From Candidatus Melainabacteria bacterium (GTDB taxonomy: Bacteria > Cyanobacteriota > Vampirovibrionia > Obscuribacterales > Obscuribacteraceae), in NCBI GenBank assembly GCA_003151275.1, contig PLXC01000147.1, positions 84,319 to 148,318 on the forward strand: 64,000 bases of DNA, in the 5' to 3' direction. Made by a program: the position numbers and the translations under genes. The notes below the pieces were generated by a model. The model saw nothing but the letters and a program-made list of their open reading frames with translations, had not been told where the DNA came from and did not search any database. Below are positions 8,155 through 17,071 of the stretch, in pieces. Position 1 is the stretch's first letter. Every line of letters begins with the position of its first letter.

Positions 8155-9379
8155 CCCGCGCTTTCAATTTCGCAGCCTCAGACTTATGATTGGTCTTATC
8201 CAAAATGTCTGCGTAGCTATCTAAGATTGGCGACAATGAGGCATGTTGAGGACCATTGAGCTTTTCAGAAACTTTGACCGCCTGACTTAAAAGCGGAGCC
8301 GCTTCTTCATAGCGACCTTGTTTAGCCAACAGCGCGCTCAGTGATAACTGACAGCTCACGACGTAGCCGTTGTTCTTGCCATAAGCTTTTTCAAAAACAT
8401 CAAGGACGTGATGATACAGCGCTTCCGCTTCTTGGGTGTTTCCCATTTTAATGCAACATTGCGCCAGCCCATCAGTGCGAGTCAAAGTTTCCGGCTTCTG
8501 TTCACCTAACACTTTACGCGAAATCTCCAGCGCGCGGCGATACAAAGGCTCAGCCTGAGCCGCTTTTCCTTCCTGCGTGTAGAGCTTAGCCAAGTTCTCG
8601 CAACTTGAGGCGATTGCTAAATGTGTAGGTGCAAGTATCTGTTCACGAATTTGCAGTGAGCGCTTGTAAAATTGCTCACCCATTGCAAGCTTACCTGAGG
8701 CTGTATACGAACCGCCCAAACCATCGAGTAAAACAGCCAGATCAAGATCGCCTTCAGTGCCTCGCTTTTCCGTCAATTCCTGCGCTTGCTTGACCAGAAT
8801 CTCGGCTGACTCTAATTCTTTGTGACTTTGATAGTAAGTCGATAATTTGGAAAAACTTGAACTTACCTGGTTGCGATCCTTCAAGATTTTATCGGAGTAC
8901 GCCAAAATCTTGTTGCTGATTGGATCCGCTTTGCCGAAGTTGCCCGATTTTATATAGAAGTGGCACATTTTGCCGACCGTTGCCACCACTTCAGGATTGT
9001 CCGCACCCAACGCTTTCTGCTTGATCGCAATCGCGCGTTCGAACAAAGGCTCAGCTTTGGACGACTGTCCCCGATAGTTGTAGAGCACTCCCAAATTAGT
9101 CAAGCTCGCTGCCAGTCGCAGGTCTTTATCTCCAAACCCGTCTGCTTCTTTTAACGCCAACTTAAATGATCGTTCGGCGGCGCCCCAGTTTGCCTGGTCG
9201 TATGCCTTCGCGCCTTCAGTGCTGTACTTTTGCCATTCGATTTCATTGGCGAATGCCGCTTGAGCATGAGCAGAGAGTATTGATACTGCAAAGCCGAATG
9301 AGACTATGCGGCCAAGGCACTGCCGGTCTTTAGCAACCCGCAATCGCCGGGCTTCAGCAACCTGCACTCGCCGCGTCAT
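8135..9379 (-). CDS. Secreted TPR-repeat protein
   Basis: 414 residues from the ATG at 9379. An upstream TTG (9475) would add 32 residues without a visible ribosome site. A long basic n-region is followed by a hydrophobic core (IVSFGFAVSILSAHAQAAFA), a probable Sec signal with cleavage near AFA-NE. The rest is ~42-residue kinesin-light-chain-type TPR units with the pattern AEPLYRRALEI...LG..HP, about six to seven copies. Such units bind proteins or peptides. No enzyme motif is seen. It is probably periplasmic or surface-exposed. It is convergent with, and overlaps, the last pseudokinase gene. Confidence 0.8.
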   Translation of the reverse strand: MTRRVQVAEARRLRVAKDRQCLGRIVSFGFAVSILSAHAQAAFANEIEWQKYSTEGAKAYDQANWGAAERSFKLALKEADGFGDKDLRLAASLTNLGVLYNYRGQSSKAEPLFERAIAIKQKALGADNPEVVATVGKMCHFYIKSGNFGKADPISNKILAYSDKILKDRNQVSSSFSKLSTYYQSHKELESAEILVKQAQELTEKRGTEGDLDLAVLLDGLGGSYTASGKLAMGEQFYKRSLQIREQILAPTHLAIASSCENLAKLYTQEGKAAQAEPLYRRALEISRKVLGEQKPETLTRTDGLAQCCIKMGNTQEAEALYHHVLDVFEKAYGKNNGYVVSCQLSLSALLAKQGRYEEAAPLLSQAVKVSEKLNGPQHASLSPILDSYADILDKTNHKSEAAKLKARAKAIRG

Positions 9380-9487
9380 AGTGCATCTTCGGATATATAA
9401 AAGTAGCTTGTTATTCACAGCGCACGCTCCTACGCTGATTCTAGCGCGTTCAGCATGACATCGCCCTATAAGCAAATTTATCTGAAT

Positions 9488-10411
9488 TTATTCGCCTGGT
9501 TGTAGAAGCCCGGCGCGAATTGTCTCTTCCGTCAATTCTATATGCGGCAACAGGTCAGATGGCAGCAGTTCGGAATCAGGTAGCGGTTCGCTCATTCCTT
9601 CAGCCAACATGCGGATTTGCGAGAAGGCGATCAATGGCTCTCGCATCGACTTTTCCATCGAGGCGGCGATCATGTATTGGGCCAGCGCAGGCACCGGTAA
9701 AACAAGCACCAGTTTGTTCATAACTTTGGCCACGCGCTGCACTGCTTTGCTCAGGGTGATGTCTTCAGGACCGACTACAGCTATGGTTTGACGCGACAAT
9801 CGATCTTCGATCAAGGCGGCGATCAAAATTCTCACCATGTCTTCGACAGCGATCGGCCGCATTTTCTTTTCCATCAATCCAACAGCGGGAAAAACAGCCA
9901 CTCCTGGAATAATGTCCAATGTTCTTTTAATGCTAGATAGCATGCTGTCGCCTGAGCCATAGATAATTCCAGGCTTAAGGATTGTGTAGTCAAGCTCGCA
10001 AGCTCGAATCAATTCTTCAGCGTCCCACTTTGATTTGTAATATGCGGACAGCGCGCGCGGTCTCGCCCTTAAATAACTGACGAGGACGATTTTCTTTACG
10101 CCAGCTCGGCGAGCGGCATGTATTACGGTTTTGGTGGATTCGACGTGAACTCTTTGGAAGTCACCTTTCTCCACCTCACGGTTGATGCCGACCAGGTGAG
10201 CGATAGCGTCGCAGCCGGAAAATGCGGCGTATAGCTTTTTCTCGTCATTGAGTTGAATGGGTGTGAATGCGGCGTTCGGTGTTTTGCGAATGCTCGGATC
10301 TCGGTGGTTAATGCCGCGGGCAAGCACCTTTGCATAATGCCCATTGGCAACTAAAGTGCGTGCCAAGTGAGAGCCCAAAAAGCCTGTCCCGCCTGTGATT
10401 GCAACGATCAT
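9488..10411 (-). CDS. NAD(P)-binding epimerase-like protein (NDUFA9/atypical SDR type)
   Basis: 307 residues from ATG 10411, chosen over TTG 10435 because an AGGGTAGGG-type ribosome site precedes it and the Rossmann strand starts at once. MIVAITGGTGFLGSHLA contains the GxxGxxG dinucleotide motif. The patterns AHLVG, HVESTKTVIHAARRAGVKKIVLVS and YYKSKWDAEELI match the extended/atypical SDR group that includes complex I subunit NDUFA9 and quinone-biosynthesis or photosystem-assembly relatives. A YxxxK pair (YYKSK) is present. The C-terminus (~220-300) is helical. The likely role is a NAD(P)-binding reductase or a non-catalytic assembly factor. The substrate is not evident. Confidence 0.8.
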   Translation of the reverse strand: MIVAITGGTGFLGSHLARTLVANGHYAKVLARGINHRDPSIRKTPNAAFTPIQLNDEKKLYAAFSGCDAIAHLVGINREVEKGDFQRVHVESTKTVIHAARRAGVKKIVLVSYLRARPRALSAYYKSKWDAEELIRACELDYTILKPGIIYGSGDSMLSSIKRTLDIIPGVAVFPAVGLMEKKMRPIAVEDMVRILIAALIEDRLSRQTIAVVGPEDITLSKAVQRVAKVMNKLVLVLPVPALAQYMIAASMEKSMREPLIAFSQIRMLAEGMSEPLPDSELLPSDLLPHIELTEETIRAGLLQPGE

Positions 10412-10612
10412 GACCCTACCCTGAGTAATTGGCAATTCATTTTAGTACTTTAGCAGTAATGCTGAACAGAACCGTGGCTCAACAGTAAGCATGACAACTG
10501 CTTTTGCCTGTAATGTTTATGTTCTTGAACGCCAAAGCACTGGGATAACGGCTGCCGATCCTGTATCTTTACTATTTCGGCCGAGATCTCGGAGTCAAAA
10601 AGCGAGAGGAAA

Positions 10613-13363
10613 ATGATTAACACAATTAACGAATCTGAACAATCGAGCCAAGTTTCGATCAAGAAAGTTTCAGAAGATAAAAACGTCGTTGAGTATCGCT
10701 TGCCGAACGGGTTGAAAGTCTTGCTTCTCGAGAATCACACGGCGCCGGTGATTACGCTTTTAGTATTGTATAAGGTTGGCAGTAGGAACGAAGGTGTGGG
10801 ATACACGGGATCCACTCACTTTCTGGAACATATGTTGTTTAAGGGAACGAAGAAGCACAATCCAGACAAGGGAAACGGCATCGATGATTTGCTAACCCAA
10901 ATTGGTGCTTATTGGAATGCCACCACATGGTTCGATCGCACTAGTTATTTTGAAGTGGTGCCTGCGGAATATCTAGAGCTGTGTGTCGAACTCGAGGCGG
11001 ACCGCATGCGCAATTTGTTACTGCGTCAAAGCGATCACGACTCTGAAATGTCCGTTGTTCGAAATGAACTTGAGCGCGGCGAGAACTACCCTGAAGAAGC
11101 GCTCGAAAAAGATCTGTATGCCCTGGCTTTTAGGGAGCATCCTTATCACCATCCCACGATTGGCTGGCGCACTGATGTAGAAGGTGTCTCGATGGATCGG
11201 TTGCGCGAGTTTTACAACACGTTCTACTGGCCGAATAATGCCACAGTCGTATTGGTCGGCGACTTTAAACCTGAAGAAGCTCTATCTGTGATCGAAAAAC
11301 ACTACGGTAAAATTCCAGCGGCACCACATCCAATACCTGAAGTTTATACCACTGAGCCACCACAGGAAGGTGAGCGTCGGTTTGAAATTAACCGCGCTGG
11401 TGACTTAGCGAGAATTTTGATCGGTCATCATGTTCCTGAAGCAACGCACAAAGATAATTACGCTTTGGCGGCATTGCGCCACATTCTTGGCAGCACCTAC
11501 GAACGATCAAGTTGCTTATACAAAATCCTAATTGACACAAGTTTGGCAGCAGAGACTTTCGCTCGACATGATGATCTTCGCGATCCAGGTTTGTTTATCA
11601 TTGGAGCGACTGTCACTCAAGACGTGGAGACTCAAAAAGTAGAGGATGCGATCTACACCGAACTCGAGAGGTTAAGCAGAGAGCCGGTTTCCGAAGAAGA
11701 ATTGGATCGCGCCAAAAGTTCGAATCGCAAAGGCACCATTCTGGCAAAAGCTGATTCCAGCAGCCTTGCATTCATGCTCGGTGAAGCCGAATCTAAAGCT
11801 GATTGGCACTGGTTGATGGATTATGACGACAATTTTGATGCGGTCACTCCTGAAGACATACGACGCGTAGTCGCCACTTATTTCCACAAGAACAATCGCA
11901 CGGTTGGAATATTCATTCCAAATGAAATTGAGATGAGTCCTGAACAGATGGCCGCTGCGATTGCGGCTGCCGAGGCTCAGTTCGCCAATGAGTCTGATGG
12001 TGATGAGCATCACGATCTCGCTGAGCTCATGGCTGACCATCCTGTCGTTGCAAAAGCGAAAGTGAAGAAACCTAAAATTCACACGTCATCTTTTGCTTCC
12101 CGTCTCGTCAAGAAAGTTTTGCCGAATGGTTTGACTGTGTTGTTGATGCAGAATCCAGGTACTGAATCAGTGGGAGTTTGTGGAATTCTCAAGGCTGGAA
12201 AGTATTTTACTGCTGACGGTCACAACAGCAATTTGGCAGAGTTGGTCGCGGATCTCTTGCCCAAGGGTTCGACGAAATACAGCAAAATGCAAATTGCTCA
12301 GACGCTCGAAAACATGGGTATTGCAGCGGGGCTCGAATTCTCAGTCGACAATTATCGTTTGAGTTTCGGAACGCACGTCGTCTCTGACGACTTACCGATG
12401 TATTTAGATTTGCTTGCCGACCTAATTCGCAATCCTCTCCTGTCGACAGAAGAGCTAGCCAAAACCAAAATTGAGTGGCGTTCCAGATTCACTGAGGCTC
12501 TGAACAACACCCGCAGTATGGCCTGGAATAAATTGCGCCGCACCATTTTTGATCCTAAACATCCATTTTATGAAAAGACTTTTGAGGAGCAAATGATTGA
12601 TCTAGAGGGCGTTTCTCTCGAGACCGTTCACGAAACCCACAAAAAGATTTTCAGTCCCAAAGGCATGATCATCACAGTGGTCGGAGATACTGATTTAGAC
12701 GAAGCTCTCCAGCACATCTCCGATAAATTTGGAGATTGGCAAGGGGAAGAGCCCTCTGTCGTGCACATCCCCCCGGCTACTTTGCCTAAGAAATCAAGTC
12801 GTATTGATGTGCCACTACCTGAGAAGAAGAGCACAGATATTGTCATCGCTCATCCCACCGACTTGCAGCGCACCGGTAAAGACTTTTACGCGGCGAAACT
12901 GGCTAACGCTGCTCTTGGTCAAGACACGATCACCTCGCGTCTGGGCAATGTGGTGCGCGACCGCGCCGGTCTAACTTACGGCATCTACTCCGCATTCTCT
13001 GACACCGCCTTTGGTAGCGCACCATGGTCGGTAAGTCTGTCCGTCAATCCGAAAAATGTGGAAAAGTCACTGAGTTTGGTATCACAAGTTTTGTCAGATT
13101 ATATTGAGAACGGCATATCTTCTGAAGAGCTGGCAAAGGAAACTGGCAGAGCTGTCGGGGCTTTCACTGTCGGTCTTGCTTCATCACTGGGCATCGCAAG
13201 AGCTGTGACAGAATTCGAGTTTTTGGGACTTGGACCAGCCGAGCTGGATAACATGTCGAAAAACTATGCGGCTGTCACCAAGCCTCAAGTAGATGCTGCT
13301 ATGAAGAAGTACTTCCACCCTGAAAAAGCAGTCACTGTCGTGGCCGGAACCTTCGACAAGTAG
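10613..13363 (+). CDS. M16 family zinc metallopeptidase, two-domain (pitrilysin/processing-peptidase type)
   Basis: 916 residues with GAGAGGAAA just before the ATG. The first half (~20-450) carries the inverted zinc motif HFLEH (H69, E72, H73) and the distal ligand in RNELERG (E152), so it is catalytic. The second half (~505-915) repeats the M16 fold without the zinc motif (VLPNGLTVLLMQNPG) and holds the RDRAGLTYGIYSAF segment typical of the substrate-binding half. An acidic linker joins them (~455-500). There is no signal peptide, so it is probably cytoplasmic, degrading peptides or processing presequence-like substrates. The length fits fused M16B alpha/beta proteins. Confidence 0.92.
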   Translation: MINTINESEQSSQVSIKKVSEDKNVVEYRLPNGLKVLLLENHTAPVITLLVLYKVGSRNEGVGYTGSTHFLEHMLFKGTKKHNPDKGNGIDDLLTQIGAYWNATTWFDRTSYFEVVPAEYLELCVELEADRMRNLLLRQSDHDSEMSVVRNELERGENYPEEALEKDLYALAFREHPYHHPTIGWRTDVEGVSMDRLREFYNTFYWPNNATVVLVGDFKPEEALSVIEKHYGKIPAAPHPIPEVYTTEPPQEGERRFEINRAGDLARILIGHHVPEATHKDNYALAALRHILGSTYERSSCLYKILIDTSLAAETFARHDDLRDPGLFIIGATVTQDVETQKVEDAIYTELERLSREPVSEEELDRAKSSNRKGTILAKADSSSLAFMLGEAESKADWHWLMDYDDNFDAVTPEDIRRVVATYFHKNNRTVGIFIPNEIEMSPEQMAAAIAAAEAQFANESDGDEHHDLAELMADHPVVAKAKVKKPKIHTSSFASRLVKKVLPNGLTVLLMQNPGTESVGVCGILKAGKYFTADGHNSNLAELVADLLPKGSTKYSKMQIAQTLENMGIAAGLEFSVDNYRLSFGTHVVSDDLPMYLDLLADLIRNPLLSTEELAKTKIEWRSRFTEALNNTRSMAWNKLRRTIFDPKHPFYEKTFEEQMIDLEGVSLETVHETHKKIFSPKGMIITVVGDTDLDEALQHISDKFGDWQGEEPSVVHIPPATLPKKSSRIDVPLPEKKSTDIVIAHPTDLQRTGKDFYAAKLANAALGQDTITSRLGNVVRDRAGLTYGIYSAFSDTAFGSAPWSVSLSVNPKNVEKSLSLVSQVLSDYIENGISSEELAKETGRAVGAFTVGLASSLGIARAVTEFEFLGLGPAELDNMSKNYAAVTKPQVDAAMKKYFHPEKAVTVVAGTFDK

Positions 13364-13480
13364 CTATCGGAAATTGGTCGCCAAAATTGAGGACAGACTC
13401 TGAGGTGCTGATGTTAAAATACTCTAAAATCGTAAAACATTCAAAGACGGTCACCAGTTATGGTGATTGGGGAGGTTCAT

Positions 13481-13993
13481 ATGTTTCCATTTGCTGGCAG
13501 GTTCGGTAAACAATTTGGCATGCCACCATTCGGATTTGGTCATCATGGCGGTCGGGGCGGGTGCGGTGGTTTTGGTCACGAAGGCATGTTGCAAGATCTA
13601 GATTTAACGGACGACCAGGTAGAACGAATCGCGGAGCTCAAAGCTGAAGGCATGGGCGAAGGGATGCAATTGATGGCTCAAGGAGGTCAGTTTTTCAAAC
13701 AGTTGATGCATGAATTAGCTAGCGAAAACATCGACCGAGACAAAGTTAAAGAGGCTCACAAAAAGCTTCAAGAACACAAGATCAAAATGGGCGATGCAAT
13801 TTTGGAACGAGCACTGACTTTCGCAGAAACTCTAACGGCGGAACAGCGCAAAAAGCTCAAACGGTCTGCGATGCGCAGATTCTTGGGACTAGATGGCGAT
13901 GACCCTAGGCATGGTCCTGGTTTCGGCTTCGGGCAGGGCGGAGGACCGGGACCTGGCGGTCCAGGCGGCGGTCCAGGTCGCGGACCTCGCTAG
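13481..13993 (+). CDS. Spy/CpxP-like LTxxQ-motif protein with Gly-rich tail
   Basis: 170 residues from ATG 13481, just behind GGGGAGG. An in-frame ATG at 13460 has no ribosome site. The core (~45-135) is helical and carries two LTxxQ-type motifs, LTDDQVERI and LTAEQRKKL, the signature of periplasmic Spy/CpxP chaperones and metal-binding relatives. Unlike Spy there is no signal peptide. The N-terminus is Phe/Gly/His rich (FGFGHHGGRGGCGGFGHEG) and the C-terminus is a Pro-Gly tail. The His-rich start could bind metal. The 5' leader holds a TCACC-AGTTAT-GGTGA palindrome (13451-13466) directly before the ribosome site, a possible regulatory hairpin. Confidence 0.75.
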   Translation: MFPFAGRFGKQFGMPPFGFGHHGGRGGCGGFGHEGMLQDLDLTDDQVERIAELKAEGMGEGMQLMAQGGQFFKQLMHELASENIDRDKVKEAHKKLQEHKIKMGDAILERALTFAETLTAEQRKKLKRSAMRRFLGLDGDDPRHGPGFGFGQGGGPGPGGPGGGPGRGPR

Positions 13994-14013
13994 GCGACGA
14001 ACTAGCTTTGCAA

Positions 14014-14053
14014 GGTTGAGGGAGGTGTTCGCAGCGAAACAACTCCCTCAACC
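14014..14053 (+). terminator. Strong hairpin after the LTxxQ gene
   Basis: GGTTGAGGGAG (14014-14024) pairs perfectly with CTCCCTCAACC (14043-14053), and the 18-nt loop can pair further (TTC/GAA). It lies 20 nt beyond the stop codon. There is no clear T-tract, so it may be an intrinsic terminator of poor efficiency or an mRNA-stabilising end. Confidence 0.6.
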
Positions 14054-14208
14054 GGTAAGCTTAATATTGCCAGTCCAAAGCACTAGATACGGTGCCTAGA
14101 ACATAATCTGCTTGTTAGACACGTGCTTCTGTACCGAACAAACATCTGGTATATGCAAGTGGTATCTAATCCGGTACTATTAATTCTCATACTAGAAAGC
14201 GTTTTATC

Positions 14209-14673
14209 ATGTCAGCTGTCAGGAACACCTCATTATCAGACCCTCTGAGTCTGGTTGGATTAGAGCCATTGCTGGATCAGATCTTCGGAGTCCAACACGA
14301 ATTTGCTCCAGACGCTCCCACACAACATTCGAAAACAACTGGTGCTCATGTCGATTTTTACGCTGCTGAAGTAGGTCGAAACGAGTCGCCTGATCCAGTT
14401 TTGACTGCACAACTCAATGCTGTTAAAGCGGAGCTGAAGTCTTACCAGTATCAATATCGCCATTTGGCACTAAAATTGGCTAGCCAAGACGATCAGCTCC
14501 AATATTTGCCTGAGTTATTTAGCAAAGTGCTTACTCATTCAGCTGTTCAAGCCGAGAATGCGGAGTTGAAGAGAGAAAACGCCGCCCTCTTAAAAACAAT
14601 TGAGCATATGAAGCCGAAAGTAAATCAGCCCTCGATGGGCCGGCGTATTCTTAATCGATTTTTTGGCACCTGA
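14209..14673 (+). CDS. Uncharacterised coiled-coil protein
   Basis: 154 residues, ATG preceded by AGAAAG. There is no signal peptide or membrane segment. Residues ~65-135 have coiled-coil character (LNAVKAELKSYQYQYRHLALKLAS, then ENAELKRENAALLKTIEHM). The C-terminus is basic (GRRILNRFFGT) and could bind membrane lipids or nucleic acid. I do not recognise the family. It lies between the LTxxQ gene and a secreted repeat protein and may be transcribed with the latter (27-nt gap). A cytoplasmic adaptor or spacer protein is possible. Confidence 0.6.
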   Translation: MSAVRNTSLSDPLSLVGLEPLLDQIFGVQHEFAPDAPTQHSKTTGAHVDFYAAEVGRNESPDPVLTAQLNAVKAELKSYQYQYRHLALKLASQDDQLQYLPELFSKVLTHSAVQAENAELKRENAALLKTIEHMKPKVNQPSMGRRILNRFFGT

Positions 14674-14700
14674 CCAGCTTTCGGCTGATACCTGTTGTCA

Positions 14701-16293
14701 ATGAGAGCATTCCAATATAGGCGCGCCGGGGCCATAGTACAATCTCAGCCTTGCACCACTCCGGGGCTGCTTATGCGGGCTGCGCTGCTTACTTGTTTAG
14801 TTTCCATATCTTTTTTGTTGTGTCAGAGCAGTAATGCGAAATCGCAACTTGATTCTGCCACGCTCAATCAACTTACGATGCTTGAGCAGAAGTTCTTTGG
14901 ACACAGTTTTGCTGCCGAATCTGATGACGATCGAACTCAACGCATTGAGAAACTGATTTTCGGTACACCTGCCGAAGGCGCCGCAGCCGATCGCATTAAG
15001 AAATTGGCATCCGTCACTTATTTAGATACTAGACCAGAGCCTGTCTCAAGTCCTCAAACGGCCCAATCAGTCCCGACTGAGCCATCGCAGCCGATGCGAA
15101 GAGAGGCTGCGAAGACGACGCCAAGCATGGCTGCGCAACCCACGTCGACTACGCGTGGTACCTCTGAACCAAATTCGAATCCGAGCGTTGCTAGTGAACC
15201 AATGATCGAGGACGCTCCTCCAATCATCAACAAGTCTGGTTTCGATGACTATCCTCATGTCACTGCTCTGGAGAAAGAAATCCTTGGGTCGACTTTCGTT
15301 GGACAAGTCTTGTCTGCGCGGATTGTGCGAATGGAAACAAAAGCTTTTGGAAATGCTTCTAAGAGTACCGACTTGGGCGAACGCACTGACAATCTTGAGC
15401 AGTACGCAGAGCAGAAACTGCATAAGAAGCCATTCCTTGCTGACGAAGTTGCTGATTCAGGTGACGATGATGCAATGGGCGGTCAACCGGGTTCTCAATC
15501 ACAATCTCCAACACAATCGCGTCCGCAAAGTGATTATCCGCATGTCACTGCTTTGGAAACTGCTATTTTAGGACAGCCTGCACCTGATCAACCTCTGGAA
15601 AAACGGCTCAGTGCAATGGAAGTGAAAGCTTTTGGCGGTGTCTCCAAATCCGTAGCCTTGAGCGACAGAACTGATGCTTTGGAAAAATATGCAGAAAAGA
15701 CGTTGCACAAAAAGCCGTTCCTGCAAGAAGAAGATACCGAAACTGCCGATGCTGGTCCCGGAGGACAGGCTAAAGCACCAGTTGGGCGAGGCAAAAAACT
15801 GTTGTCCATGGTTGGTAGTTCATTGTTAGGAATGGCTGGCGTAAATGGCATGGCATCTGGTGCCGGCGGTGGTCTTGCCGGCGCGCCTGGTACGGGAATT
15901 GGGCCAATGGGTGGTTTTGGCGGACCTGGTGGTTTCAGCGGCATTCGAGTTCGAAAGCGTCCGGCTGCTCCACAAGAAGACTCAGCGGCAGACGTACCAA
16001 CGGGTCCGGTTGAAGATCCCATGGTTCGCGCAAAAGATCCGCCACCAGCCAGCGCACGACTTGCAATTAGAGTGGGATGGTGCGAATTGAATGTGTTCGG
16101 AAAAACGTATCCAAACATGCACCTCGCGGAACGGCTTACGCAATTGAATCGCGAATTGAATTTCGCTCCCGGCAAAAGTGCTATCGATCTGATGGATGGC
16201 GTCGGTTCGCTCGTCAAAGCGGCTCAGGCCTATAAGGCATCACCAGTCAGCGGCCCGGCGATCGGCTCAGCTCCCCACCCACCTGTTCGCTAG
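14701..16293 (+). CDS. Secreted protein with repeated 'ALExxxxG...R...ME.K.FG' units
   Basis: 530 residues from ATG 14701 (a TTG two codons earlier is possible). An inner ATG at 14773 would give a tighter signal peptide (MRAALLTCLVSISFLLCQSS). About four copies of a short helical unit are seen. One is near ~55-85 (LTMLEQKFFGHSF). Two long copies begin YPHVTALE and end LHKKPF (~185-245 and ~280-345). A partial one is near ~460 (GWCELNVFGKTY). Between them are Pro/Ser/Thr/Gln linkers and a Gly-rich stretch (~385-425). The unit resembles small peptidoglycan-associated repeats, but I cannot name it. It is probably periplasmic or surface-associated. Confidence 0.65.
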   Translation: MRAFQYRRAGAIVQSQPCTTPGLLMRAALLTCLVSISFLLCQSSNAKSQLDSATLNQLTMLEQKFFGHSFAAESDDDRTQRIEKLIFGTPAEGAAADRIKKLASVTYLDTRPEPVSSPQTAQSVPTEPSQPMRREAAKTTPSMAAQPTSTTRGTSEPNSNPSVASEPMIEDAPPIINKSGFDDYPHVTALEKEILGSTFVGQVLSARIVRMETKAFGNASKSTDLGERTDNLEQYAEQKLHKKPFLADEVADSGDDDAMGGQPGSQSQSPTQSRPQSDYPHVTALETAILGQPAPDQPLEKRLSAMEVKAFGGVSKSVALSDRTDALEKYAEKTLHKKPFLQEEDTETADAGPGGQAKAPVGRGKKLLSMVGSSLLGMAGVNGMASGAGGGLAGAPGTGIGPMGGFGGPGGFSGIRVRKRPAAPQEDSAADVPTGPVEDPMVRAKDPPPASARLAIRVGWCELNVFGKTYPNMHLAERLTQLNRELNFAPGKSAIDLMDGVGSLVKAAQAYKASPVSGPAIGSAPHPPVR

Positions 16294-16402
16294 TGGACAA
16301 TCGCTTTATTGCGCATCCTAACAATCCATTTTGCAGACGCGACCCACTGTAGTCGTTGAATTTGCAAACGAGAATGGATAGAGTTACAGCAGGCATTTGT
16401 GT

Positions 16403-17065
16403 TCAATCTTGAATCTCAATCATAATCGGTCGCGACTGAACACGGCCTTGCCAGAGAGGCATCGAAGGCTTTATTTCTCCCGTTGACCATTCGCCGTTGT
16501 TCAAATATGCCGTGCTGAGCCGATACTTTCCTGGTTTTTCTAGCCCGTAAATTGCCCCGCAACCGAAAAATTTTGGTGGCAGATTTTTGACGTTCGTTGC
16601 CTCACCGCTAAATCCGGTGAATCCGGCCGATCCATGGTTTTGGAAAGCCAAGAGAAAATCCTTCGTGATGAAGGCGCTGAACTTACGTTTGAAAGACTCA
16701 CCTGGTTTGAGGTACTGCCTTGTGCCTGGTCGTAAGCCAGGCTTTAACGTGTGGGTGGCTCCTCCTTCGACGGGTGCACACACGTGTCTATCAGACATTC
16801 GCTCGATTGTGATATCCGCGCCGTAACCGCATTTGTCATCAATGATTTGGATGATCCGGCTGCTGTCGTTTTGAAAAGTCTCAGTAAAAAACACTTCGGT
16901 GTTGGGCTTATAAACAGGTTTGTCGGTTGAAAGGGTGATTTTAAGTTCCGAATTTAAATCGGTTGAACGACTGCGATAAGCCTCGGAAGCTGAGCACATT
17001 AAAGCGATTGCTGTGACAGAGATTGCGAATGTGAGAATAAAATTTGAGCGAGTATTTTTTTTCAT
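16403..17065 (-). CDS. Secreted beta-sandwich protein of unknown function
   Basis: 220 residues with a clear signal peptide (FILTFAISVTAIALMCSASEA). The mature part is beta-rich. It begins ELKITLSTDKPVYKPNTEVFF and continues with SSRIIQIIDDKCGYG and YLKPGESFKRKF, the pattern of Ig-like domains such as BsuPI-type inhibitors or macroglobulin MG domains. Three Cys could form a disulfide. The start lies 6 nt after the stop of the hybrid histidine kinase, so it is the third gene of a resolvase-like, kinase, secreted-protein operon. It could be the sensed or exported output of that pathway, but this is inference. Confidence 0.65.
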   Translation of the reverse strand: MKKNTRSNFILTFAISVTAIALMCSASEAYRSRSTDLNSELKITLSTDKPVYKPNTEVFFTETFQNDSSRIIQIIDDKCGYGADITIERMSDRHVCAPVEGGATHTLKPGLRPGTRQYLKPGESFKRKFSAFITKDFLLAFQNHGSAGFTGFSGEATNVKNLPPKFFGCGAIYGLEKPGKYRLSTAYLNNGEWSTGEIKPSMPLWQGRVQSRPIMIEIQD

Positions 17066-17071
17066 TTCTAC

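Noticed and set aside
15588..16217. 209-residue Pro/Ala-rich minus-strand frame
   Set aside because: Antisense of the Gly-rich secreted repeat protein; composition is an effect of that sequence.
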